Below, in pieces: positions 17,486 to 24,433 of a stretch of DNA of 64,000 nucleotides (positions are counted from its first letter, which is position 1; each line of letters begins with the position of its first letter). The DNA comes from an uncultured Porphyromonadaceae bacterium (GTDB taxonomy: Bacteria > Bacteroidota > Bacteroidia > Bacteroidales > Muribaculaceae). The DNA lies in contig UQUV01000013.1 in assembly GCA_900544305.1 (NCBI GenBank), positions 1-64,000 of the forward strand. Reading direction: 5' to 3'. Made by a program: the position numbers and the translations under genes. Under the pieces are notes generated by a model. That model had not been told where the DNA came from. It worked only from the letters and a program-made list of their open reading frames with translations, and did no database searches.

Positions 17486-18810
17486 CGGGTCACTTTTCTG
17501 AATTGCAGATAAAAGAGAATGGCGGCCGTGAACAAACCGGCTGAAAACGAATAGAATATGCCTTTTTCGCCGAATCCGAGTGGAAATCCCAGCAGATAGG
17601 CTGTCGGAATCCCTACTACCAGATAACTGAAGAACGCAATCCAAATCATCGAAACGACATGTGAAGTGCCGCGCAGGGCGTTGGCAAAGCAGATTTGCGT
17701 GGCGTCGCCGAACTGGTAGAGCATCAGCGGTGCAATGAGTGAGGCTGCTACAGCGCGTACGGCTTCGTCGTCGGTAAAGGTGGATATCAGCACGTCGTCG
17801 AGGGTGAAAAATACGGTAGAGGCGATGACACAGAGCAACAGCAGGATATGGTAGCCCGATTTGGCTGCCATTTTTACGTTTCGCATGTCATCGGCGCCCA
17901 TATAGGACGAAATACGGATGGCAATGGCTGCTCCGATGCTGTAGTAGAACATGAATCCCAGCGTGCTGATGGTGACCATTACCTGATAGCTTGCCAGTTC
18001 GATGGCTCCCAACCAGCCCACCATGATGGCGCTGAACGTGAACGAGCCGGTTTCCATTCCCATTTGCAGGGAAATAGGCGTGGATATGTGTGCAATGGAC
18101 TTGATGCTGCCGATGGGCGTTTTCCCCTTTAAGAAACCTTCGCGGTACTGCGAGAACGCTTTTGCCGACAGGAATAACACTACGTAGACCAACGCCATGA
18201 GAATGCGTGAACCCATTGTGCTGATGCCCGCTCCGAGCAGTCCCCATTCCGGAAATCCGAATTTACCGTATATCAGCAGGTAGTTGAACAGAATGTTCAT
18301 CAGGTTGCCGCCAATCAGAATCCACATGGCAATGGAGGTGCGCATGATGCCGTCGGTGAATTGGCGGAACACGTTGAAAATCACCACGAAAATCATGGAA
18401 ATGAGTATGGTGATATAGTAAGGGCGAATGAGCGGAAGCAGTTCTGCGGGTTGTCCCATGCGGTCGACGAAAAAGTAGAGTATCAGCATGATGCCAATGA
18501 GCAGGCTGCCGTAAATACCATTGGTAATCAGTGCGTTTCTGACCGTTTCACCAACCTTGAACTGTTGTTTCTGTGAGAAAAGTGCGCCGACAATCGGGGT
18601 GATTCCGTAGGAAAACCCCAGAAGCATGATGGTGATGAGTGTAAACAGGTTGTTGACAAACGAAACGGCGGCCAGCGAGTTGGTGTCGTAATGCCCCACC
18701 ATCATCGTATCGGCAAAGCCAAGTATGATTACTCCCAATTGGCCTACAACGATAGGCAGACCGAGGCGGATAGTCGCTTTATAGTGTGATATGTAGTCCT
18801 TATTTAACAT
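17482..18810 (-). CDS. MATE-family multidrug/metabolite exporter
   Basis: A 442-aa inner-membrane protein with about 12 spans in two homologous halves, and MATE motifs such as RLGLPIVVGQLGVIILGFADTMMVGHYDTNSLAAVSFVNN at the N-terminus and GIPTAYLLGFPLGFGEKG near the end. MATE proteins export cationic drugs or metabolites with Na+ or H+. The ATG at 18810 lies only 4 nt after a TACCTTTG promoter box, so the mRNA is predicted to be leaderless or nearly so. Another MATE gene is at 37465. Confidence 0.9.
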   Translation of the reverse strand: MLNKDYISHYKATIRLGLPIVVGQLGVIILGFADTMMVGHYDTNSLAAVSFVNNLFTLITIMLLGFSYGITPIVGALFSQKQQFKVGETVRNALITNGIYGSLLIGIMLILYFFVDRMGQPAELLPLIRPYYITILISMIFVVIFNVFRQFTDGIMRTSIAMWILIGGNLMNILFNYLLIYGKFGFPEWGLLGAGISTMGSRILMALVYVVLFLSAKAFSQYREGFLKGKTPIGSIKSIAHISTPISLQMGMETGSFTFSAIMVGWLGAIELASYQVMVTISTLGFMFYYSIGAAIAIRISSYMGADDMRNVKMAAKSGYHILLLLCVIASTVFFTLDDVLISTFTDDEAVRAVAASLIAPLMLYQFGDATQICFANALRGTSHVVSMIWIAFFSYLVVGIPTAYLLGFPLGFGEKGIFYSFSAGLFTAAILFYLQFRKVTR

Positions 18811-18814
18811 GTTG

Positions 18815-18845
18815 CAAAGGTAATGCTTTTTCCATAGTTGCTCAA
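18815..18845 (-). promoter_or_regulatory. Promoter abutting the MATE start codon
   Basis: On the minus strand TTG (18845-18843), 20 nt, TACCTTTG (18822-18815), then CAAC and ATG at 18810. With a start 4-5 nt after the box, transcription begins at or next to the A of the ATG. Confidence 0.7.
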
Positions 18846-18946
18846 ATTTTGCCCTAAATCAGGCGGTTCTTCCCGTTGTTGAGATTATTTTCATTTAATT
18901 TTATCATTTATATTTATGAAACCTATTATCTTGTCGTCAAATTAAT

Positions 18947-18954
18947 TATCTTTG
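18947..18954 (+). promoter_or_regulatory. Promoter box for the DUF6377-type gene
   Basis: TATCTTTG with predicted start near 18959, about 19 nt before the ATG at 18978. It rules out the upstream in-frame start at 18876. Confidence 0.6.
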
Positions 18955-18977
18955 AATCCGAATTATATTTTTTTACA

Positions 18978-20546
18978 ATGCCAAAACGTTTAACCATTAT
19001 TCTATTCCTTTTGTCTATTGCCTGCGGTGTGTTCAGAGCATCGGCTAATTTGCCAGAAATACAGCGTTTGGATGAGATGATAGCTAAAAAAAATACATTT
19101 GATAAGGCTAAATACGCCCGGATAGACAGTTTGAAGACGATTTTGAACCGTTCGGGTTCTGACAATTCTGTGCGGCTGGTGTGCCTGGAAAAACTTGGTG
19201 ATGAATTTATGCTGTTTAAAGCCGATTCAGCCATCTCCTATTACACGCAAGCCGTTGTGGTAGCCGATTCTCTCGGAGATCCCGGCAAGTATTTGCAACT
19301 TAAATTGAAACTGCTTCGTCCGGAAATGATTGTTGGCTTCTATTCTGAAGCCTCTTCTGAATATAATTCGATAGATTTCAACCAGTTGCCTGATTCCTTG
19401 CATTCGGCTTATTATGAATGTGGCTATCGTATCTATTCTTTTGCCTTGAATTCCATCAGCCCAGGAAGCATCTATTATAATCATTATTATAATACTACTG
19501 ACCAGATGCGGAAAAAGTGGATAGCCTCTTTGCCAATAGATGCGGTGATGCGTCGTCTGTATGAAGCAGAGCAGGCTTTGTGGGATAAAAAGAATGTGAC
19601 CGCAAAGCTTTTGCTGGGCGATTTGCTTTCCGAATTGCCCGAAACGTGTAACGAATATGCCATTGCGGCAGGCTTGCTTGCCAATATCTACAATAGTGAA
19701 GGCAATAAGGAGGAAAGTATGAAATACAATGCCTTGTCGGCAATTTCTGACTTGCGTTGCTCGGTGAAAGAAAATCAGTCAATGTATGAACTGTCCATGC
19801 TGCTTTATGAGAAAGGTGATATAGAGAGGGCCTACCGCTATATTTTTTCTTCAATCGAGGATGCTGCTTTCTGTAATGCGCAGGTTCGTGTCTACAATGC
19901 TTCCCGTATGTTGCCGGTGATTGAAGGTGCACATAGAGCAGAGGTAAAGTCGCATGAGAATATGCTTGAGGCTTACATAGTGATTGTCAGCCTATTGCTG
20001 ATAGGCTTGCTGATTACGGTGTTCTTCCTTGTCAAGCAGATGCGTAAGTTGTCTACGGCACGGAAGAAGCTGCATGATGCCAATATGGCAAAGGATGAAT
20101 ATATGGGCCAGTTCCTTGAGTTGAGTTCTGTCTATATGAAGCGTTTGGATTCATTCACGAAGCTTGTCAACCGCAAGCTGGTGTCCGGACAGGTGGAAGA
20201 TTTGCTGAAAATGACCAAGTCGGCACGCTTCTCCGAAGAGCAGCACCGTGGTTTCTATCGTGAATTCGACAATGCTTTCTTGAAAATCTATACAACGTTT
20301 GTTGAGGATGTCAATGCCCTGTTGAGACCCGAGGAACGGATTATAGTGCCGGAGCCCGGAATGTTGACTACAGAATTGCGGATCTATGCTCTCCATAGAA
20401 TGGGATTGGAGGATAATATGAAGATTGCCGAGTTCTTGAAATATTCTGTCAACACTGTTTATGCTTATCGGAACAAGATGCGAAACAAGGCCATTGACCG
20501 AGAAAATTTCGAAAAGCAGATTATGCAAATTGGTGTCATAGACTGA
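18978..20546 (+). CDS. DUF6377-type membrane-tethered TPR regulator
   Basis: A 522-aa protein: signal sequence (MPKRLTIILFLLSIACGVFRASA), a TPR-like helical sensor region (about 30-325), one membrane span (about 332-354), a coiled segment, and a C-terminal region typical of DUF6377 (DEYMGQFLELSSVYMKRLDSF, PGMLTTELRIYALHRMG) with an HTH-like end (NMKIAEFLKYSVNTVYAYRNKM, about 480-505). The plan resembles the regulator at 243 but the sequences differ. The ATG at 18978 is chosen because a promoter box (18947) lies after the earlier in-frame start. It sits directly before the three sRNA genes on the same strand. Confidence 0.75.
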   Translation: MPKRLTIILFLLSIACGVFRASANLPEIQRLDEMIAKKNTFDKAKYARIDSLKTILNRSGSDNSVRLVCLEKLGDEFMLFKADSAISYYTQAVVVADSLGDPGKYLQLKLKLLRPEMIVGFYSEASSEYNSIDFNQLPDSLHSAYYECGYRIYSFALNSISPGSIYYNHYYNTTDQMRKKWIASLPIDAVMRRLYEAEQALWDKKNVTAKLLLGDLLSELPETCNEYAIAAGLLANIYNSEGNKEESMKYNALSAISDLRCSVKENQSMYELSMLLYEKGDIERAYRYIFSSIEDAAFCNAQVRVYNASRMLPVIEGAHRAEVKSHENMLEAYIVIVSLLLIGLLITVFFLVKQMRKLSTARKKLHDANMAKDEYMGQFLELSSVYMKRLDSFTKLVNRKLVSGQVEDLLKMTKSARFSEEQHRGFYREFDNAFLKIYTTFVEDVNALLRPEERIIVPEPGMLTTELRIYALHRMGLEDNMKIAEFLKYSVNTVYAYRNKMRNKAIDRENFEKQIMQIGVID

Positions 20547-20697
20547 TGTTTTATATCGGTTTGACTTGTGTTCTATATGTTTAAAATCAATATTTTCATT
20601 TATATTCTTGCATGGTGTACGATTCTGTATATCATTGAATATCAATTGATAGTTATTTTATAATTCTGATATTAGTTTATATTTATATTGATATAGT

Positions 20698-20729
20698 GTT
20701 TTAACCTGCGTGAAATCGTTGTAACTTTG
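20698..20729 (+). promoter_or_regulatory. Promoter of sRNA copy A
   Basis: TAACTTTG at 20722-20729 preceded after 19 nt by a T-rich -33 region (GTTTT ending at 20702). Predicted transcription start about 20734. Confidence 0.65.
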
Positions 20730-20733
20730 CAAT

Positions 20734-20926
20734 GTCGAAAACAAAGAGATGTTTTCGCTGAATGTGATAATGGTTAAACACTACGATATATGGAGTATTT
20801 TTTGATTACTCAGACGTTGTGAAACGGAAAGTAATTCTTTAATGGTTTTATGTTAGGTTTGTAAAAAAAGTTGCTTCTTGTAAGCAACAAAGAAACAAAA
20901 AGCTCGTCGGTATGATGAGCTTTTTT
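20734..20926 (+). ncRNA. Small RNA, copy A of a three-member family
   Basis: About 193 nt. Parts in order: 5' hairpin CGAAAAC/GTTTTCG (20736-20742 with 20751-20757); conserved block ATAATGGTTAAACACTAC (20767-20784); ATATGGAGTATT (20788-20799); hairpin CGTT-GTGA-AACG (20815-20826); a 27-nt block identical in all copies (20841-20867, beginning AATGGTTTTATG); hairpin GTTGCTT-CTTGT-AAGCAAC (20870-20888); terminator stem AGCTCGTC/GATGAGCT (20901-20921) running into six T. It has its own promoter and no long ORF. The family was not recognised; it could belong to a catalogued Bacteroidales RNA motif. Confidence 0.8.
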
Positions 20927-21151
20927 ATTTTGCCTTCAGCGGCAATTCTCGGTTTCTGGTTGCTTGTATTCAAAAGATACTTGGAAAAGCCGAGGGTATC
21001 TCTTCTATGAAATTTTTGGCTTTTATAATTTCTTCGTAGAGTTATAAACGTATTTATATCCTATTATATGTCGCTGCCAATTAATTCGCTTGCTATTAAA
21101 TGAATAAGCTTTATTTCTCCTTTAAAAATCCTATATATGCATTTATTGACC

Positions 21152-21183
21152 TGTTTAAGTCGATGAAAAGTGGCTTAACTTTA
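21152..21183 (+). promoter_or_regulatory. Promoter of sRNA copy B
   Basis: TAACTTTA at 21176-21183 (last G of the box replaced by A) with TGTTT at 21152-21156, 19 nt upstream. Same spacing as copy A; predicted start about 21188. Confidence 0.6.
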
Positions 21184-21187
21184 CAAT

Positions 21188-21358
21188 GTCAAATCAAAAG
21201 ATTTGATAATGGTTAAACACTACAAATATATGGAGTATTAGAAGTTCTTTTATGGCGTTGTGAAACGGCGTATGAATTTGAAAAATGGTTTTATGTTAGG
21301 TTTGTAAAAAGTTGCTTCGGCAACGCAATTGAAGTTCATCGGTTGATGAGCTTTTTTT
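21188..21358 (+). ncRNA. Small RNA, copy B
   Basis: About 171 nt. 5' hairpin TCAAATC/GATTTGA (21189-21195 with 21200-21206), different in sequence from copy A but still paired; ATAATGGTTAAACACTAC (21206-21223); ATATGGAGTATT (21228-21239); CGTT-GTGA-AACG (21256-21267); the identical 27-nt block (21284-21310); third hairpin GTTGC-TTCG-GCAAC (21311-21324), a shorter stem closed by a TTCG tetraloop; terminator AGTTCATC/GATGAGCT (21333-21352) with seven T. The hairpin changes that keep pairing argue for a functional RNA. Confidence 0.8.
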
Positions 21359-21470
21359 GTTTTTAAGCGGTTCTGTTCTGCCCGGTGGGTTCTGGGGTTC
21401 TGTATGTGTGGTGTCTCCAAATGTCTTCAGGAAGCAGCTTGGGATTTTGGCTACATTTGCAAAATATGGG

Positions 21471-21617
21471 ATGCCGTTCAGGATAAAAATCTTATTTCAT
21501 ATTTTATTCTTTGTCGCAGCCTTGTTTCCATTGGCTAAAGGGAATGGTGTAGGAGGCCCGTTCACTCGAAGGGTAGTTTTAAAATTTGAAAGGATAGATT
21601 GTCGCAGGATATTGTAG
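21471..21617 (+). CDS. Possible 48-aa secreted peptide between sRNA copies B and C
   Basis: ATG at 21471 opens a 48-codon frame whose first half looks like a signal peptide (MPFRIKILFHILFFVAALF), followed by a basic tail ending IDCRRIL. A TACATTTG box at 21452-21459 would place a transcription start about 7 nt before the ATG. It could be a real small gene or the remnant of a longer secreted protein; no family is recognised. Confidence 0.25.
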   Translation: MPFRIKILFHILFFVAALFPLAKGNGVGGPFTRRVVLKFERIDCRRIL

Positions 21618-21788
21618 AAGGGTTTTCTGTAATTGTTTTTTATAACTAATAGGGCTATAAAATAGTTTATATACAATTAAAACTATGTTTTGTGTAACAT
21701 ATTAAATTATAATAGATTATAGTTCTATTAGGTTTATAATAGCTTATATTTTTATTTATATCAAGGAACAGTCGCTCTTTTTTCGTCG

Positions 21789-21796
21789 TAACTTTG
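21789..21796 (+). promoter_or_regulatory. Promoter box of sRNA copy C
   Basis: TAACTTTG followed by a predicted start near 21801. A -33 TTG is not obvious at the usual spacing. Confidence 0.55.
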
Positions 21797-21800
21797 TAAT

Positions 21801-21985
21801 GCGAAAGTTAAGATAACACTTTCAATAATGGTTAACACTACGAAAACAAATATGGAGTATTAGTTACTCATTCCGTTGTGAAACGTGATGAAGTTAGAAA
21901 TGGTTTTATGTTAGGTTTGTAAAAAGAGTTGCTTCTTGTAAGCAACAAAGAATTAAAGCCGGTCGAAGAGTCGACTGGCTTTTTT
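21801..21985 (+). ncRNA. Small RNA, copy C
   Basis: About 185 nt. 5' hairpin GAAAGT/ACTTTC (21803-21808 with 21818-21823), again a different sequence with pairing kept; ATAATGGTTAACACTAC (21825-21841, one A shorter than in A and B); ATATGGAGTATT (21850-21861); CGTT-GTGA-AACG (21874-21885); the identical 27-nt block (21899-21925); hairpin GTTGCTT-CTTGT-AAGCAAC (21928-21946) identical to copy A; a longer 10-bp terminator stem (21957-21966 with 21971-21980) and a T-tract. It is the last copy; no fourth was found in the window. Confidence 0.8.
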
Positions 21986-21989
21986 CTTT

Positions 21990-22388
21990 TTCTTGAATTA
22001 TATTTCGATTATGTGGAAATTTTAAGTTCTGTGTATTTTTATCTCGAGAATGCTGAATATTTATTTCTCTATCTTTTCTTAAAGAACTTCTGCGTTTGCG
22101 GGTGGGCGGTTGCCTCCAAATCAGAACTGGTAGAACTGAGGCGTTTTTCCGGGTTTGGTGATGATGCCGGTGATTTTTACCTTGCTTTTGGTTTGACGGG
22201 GCTGTTTTAACGGATTTTTCTGTTTTTTGTCTTGAATTTTTGTCATTACTTATAAAAAAACTGCCCTTCGTTTGTCCATTTATATAAAATATATTAATTT
22301 CGGGTAACAAAACCAATCACTATTATATCAACCCTTTCCTCTGTTGGGAAACATGGGAAAGTTTATGTCAGTGCTTTGCACTTGATAT
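21990..22388. other. Intergenic stretch after sRNA copy C
   Basis: About 400 nt without a convincing gene. Short open frames on both strands here have no signal sequence, motif or promoter that stands out. A small AGTGC-TTT-GCACT hairpin lies near 22371-22383. Confidence 0.4.
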
Positions 22389-22421
22389 CAATTGGGGCAA
22401 TATTATGTATTGCCCCAATTG
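22389..22421 (-). terminator. 14-bp perfect hairpin after the 22434 gene
   Basis: CAATTGGGGCAATA (22389-22402) is complementary to 22408-22421 around TTATG. It lies 12 nt past the stop of the minus-strand gene. No T-tract follows, so it may act as a 3' end-protecting hairpin. Confidence 0.6.
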
Positions 22422-22433
22422 CATGTTTATACG

Positions 22434-22991
22434 TTATTTCTTTTTTCTTGAATTCGGTTTGGGTTTTATGCACTCGGCCTTATAGGCAATGACATCGGTC
22501 TTTCCTCTCCAAAATGCGCTGTTGTTATACCGCTTGTAGCACAGTACGACCAGGCTGTCGTTTTTCATTGATGTGAACAACTTTTTAGCCGTGTCGACAT
22601 CGCGTGTGGAGAAGTTGAACACGAGTATCGTGCTGTCGTTTATTTCCTGTGGGTAGTCAAGCACCATAACTGCCTCGTAGGAGTCGAATGTGCTGTTTGC
22701 CTGTTCTATTTTAAGCACATATCCGCGTACGCAGCCCTCTTTCACGATTTCCTTGAAGAATGCATCGTAAACGAAAACTCCAGCCAGCACAACTGCTGCT
22801 GTAATCAGCACGGTGAGCAGAGTCCGACCGCGCTTCTTTTTTGATGTAGGTCGGATGTAGATGTCGCTGTCGTCATCGTTGTCTGTCGGGTCATCGCCTT
22901 TGGAATTTGGATCTTCTTTCGGTTGTGTTGGACCCGTTTCGGTTGGCTTCGATTCGTCTTCCTCGAAGCTGTCATTTAGTATAATTGCCAT
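22434..22991 (-). CDS. Hypothetical single-span membrane protein
   Basis: A 185-aa protein: an acidic, low-complexity cytoplasmic N-terminus (about 1-48, rich in D, E, P and T), a basic stop (KKKRGR), one membrane span (about 57-77), and a soluble outside domain of about 100 residues (GYVLKIEQANSTFDSYEAVMVLDYP, SLVVLCYKRYNN) ending in a lysine-rich tail. No family is recognised. It starts 16 nt after the stop of the flippase-like gene and is likely in its operon, so it may work with it. Confidence 0.6.
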   Translation of the reverse strand: MAIILNDSFEEDESKPTETGPTQPKEDPNSKGDDPTDNDDDSDIYIRPTSKKKRGRTLLTVLITAAVVLAGVFVYDAFFKEIVKEGCVRGYVLKIEQANSTFDSYEAVMVLDYPQEINDSTILVFNFSTRDVDTAKKLFTSMKNDSLVVLCYKRYNNSAFWRGKTDVIAYKAECIKPKPNSRKKK

Positions 22992-23007
22992 TTCCCCTGT
23001 TGTTTTG

Positions 23008-24033
23008 TTATTTGTTTATCCGTTTTTTCTCAAATGTAATAAAGATGAAAGCATAGATGCCTAAGGCAATGAGCAATAGCGTCTGTGCGCCCCATACGAG
23101 CATGGCGAATGCAGAAGCCTGCGAGTCGGGGTTCTCGACTGAGAACTGGCCGACACCGTAGAGGGAAAGTCCGAAAATGATGGCGATGTGCCATGCGCCC
23201 AGTCCGCCGTTTGTCGGGATGCCCATGCTGATACTGCTGAGCACGAAGCAAACCAATGCCGCTACGATGCTCAGGTCGCTGGTAAAGTCGAATGCAAAGA
23301 AGCAGACGTAAAGTTGGATAAAATAGCAGCCCCAGATGAGCACTGTGTAAAGCAGGAACATCCATTTTCCTTCCATCTGGGTGATTCCGTAAAATCCTTG
23401 CCAGATGTTGGAAACCATTCCTTTTATTTTCATTATTATCTTATTGGATTTGCCGAAGCGGAAAATCAGCACAATCGCAACGATGGCACCAATCAGCGTA
23501 GCCCATACTATGGGGGATGTGACAATGTTCCAAAGGCTTTCCTTTACCTGCGGGAAAGTGGTGAAAAATTTGTCAAAAGCCGGTCCGGCAAGAAGCAGGG
23601 CAATGAATGTCAGCACCAACACCGTCACAGAATCGGATAGGCGGTCGGCAACCATCGAGCCCACCACTTTGGTGAACGATGCCTTTTCGCGTTGTGCGAT
23701 ATAGCCGCAACGCCACACTTCGCCCAGACGCGGGAAAATCAGGTTGACGGCATACGTTCCGAAAATGGAAGCAACCAGTGCATTTGCCGGAGCATTGATG
23801 CCAAGCGCGCGCAGTTGCAGCTGCCAGCGGTAGCCGCGGAAAATGTGGCTGAACGTGCTGATAACCATCATCAACACAATCCAAAAATAGTTGACATTGT
23901 AACGGAGGATATTCTTCACCTCGTTCACGTCCATATTGTTGTATAGCCAGTAGAACAAACCTACCCCTATAACCAATGGAATGCCTATTCTAAAGACATT
24001 TCCAATCTGTTTTTTAATGTTGAATTTTTCCAA
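23008..24033 (-). CDS. Lysylphosphatidylglycerol-synthase-TM/UPF0104-type flippase-like protein
   Basis: About 341 aa with around eight membrane spans and family motifs (YRWQLQLRALG, ANALVASIFGTYAVNLIFPRLGEVWRCGYIAQREK, GSMVADRLSDSVTVL, GIPTNGGLGAWHIAI). The family covers the integral domain of MprF and related lipid or glycolipid transporters; the substrate is not known. The frame is open to 24060, but the only promoter box (24065-24058) predicts transcription from about 24053. The TTG at 24033 is therefore the best start; no ATG is available in this part. Confidence 0.75.
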   Translation of the reverse strand: MEKFNIKKQIGNVFRIGIPLVIGVGLFYWLYNNMDVNEVKNILRYNVNYFWIVLMMVISTFSHIFRGYRWQLQLRALGINAPANALVASIFGTYAVNLIFPRLGEVWRCGYIAQREKASFTKVVGSMVADRLSDSVTVLVLTFIALLLAGPAFDKFFTTFPQVKESLWNIVTSPIVWATLIGAIVAIVLIFRFGKSNKIIMKIKGMVSNIWQGFYGITQMEGKWMFLLYTVLIWGCYFIQLYVCFFAFDFTSDLSIVAALVCFVLSSISMGIPTNGGLGAWHIAIIFGLSLYGVGQFSVENPDSQASAFAMLVWGAQTLLLIALGIYAFIFITFEKKRINK

Positions 24034-24042
24034 AATATTAAT

Positions 24043-24065
24043 TATCTTTGCGAATTGCAAAGATA
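24043..24065. promoter_or_regulatory. Palindromic double promoter box
   Basis: TATCTTTGC (24043-24051), GAATT, GCAAAGATA (24057-24065). Each arm is a full TAnnTTTG box, one on each strand. The minus-strand box serves the 23008 gene; the plus-strand box points into the repeat array and rsmA. Confidence 0.5.
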
Positions 24066-24256
24066 GTGCAAGTTGAGGGAAAAGGAAAGGGCTTGCCCGA
24101 TTTTCTTTTCCGAAACGCAGCCTATGTTATCAAAAGATAGTGCAAGTTGAGGGAAAAGGAAAGGGCTTGCCCGATTTTCTTTTCCGAAACGCAGCCTATG
24201 TTATCAAAAGATAGTGCAAGTTGAGAGAAAAGGAAAGAGCTTGTCCAATTTTTCTT
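24059..24256. repeat. Tandem repeat, 74-bp unit, two identical copies plus a partial third
   Basis: Units at 24059-24132 and 24133-24206 are identical; a third (from 24207) diverges after about 45 nt. Each unit starts AAGATAGTGCAAGTTGAG and ends CCGAAACGCAGCCTATGTTA. The complement of the unit start, CTATCTTT, completes a TATCTTTG promoter box only in the gene-proximal copy; the others read TATCTTTTG. The same repeat family occurs at 35091-35275 and, as a fragment, at 48677-48691. Confidence 0.85.
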
Positions 24257-24433
24257 CGTTCGGCTGCGCGCTGTCGGCCAAAAAAGTGGCGGCACTCTAA
24301 CAAAGTCCGGAATGTCGGCCACATAAATTGTGCTTTCTCTCCAAGCGACAAGCCTGGAGCGGGCACGCAACTAATGTGTGTGAAATTTAAAGGAATTTAT
24401 TCCTTCTTGTCTTTTTAAAACAAGGACACTGTA

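Noticed and set aside
20734..21985. The three repeats as 6S RNA copies or a known riboswitch
   Set aside because: They lack the long, centrally open stem of 6S RNA, each ends in its own terminator with no gene just after it, and no aptamer core was recognised. A match to a catalogued Bacteroidales RNA motif is still possible and needs a covariance search.
21906..22316. A 136-codon minus-strand gene overlapping sRNA copy C
   Set aside because: Low-complexity, basic composition, no signal or domain, and it runs through the sRNA terminator.
24059..24256. CRISPR array
   Set aside because: The repeats are directly adjacent with no unique spacers, the units are 74 bp, and no cas gene is present.
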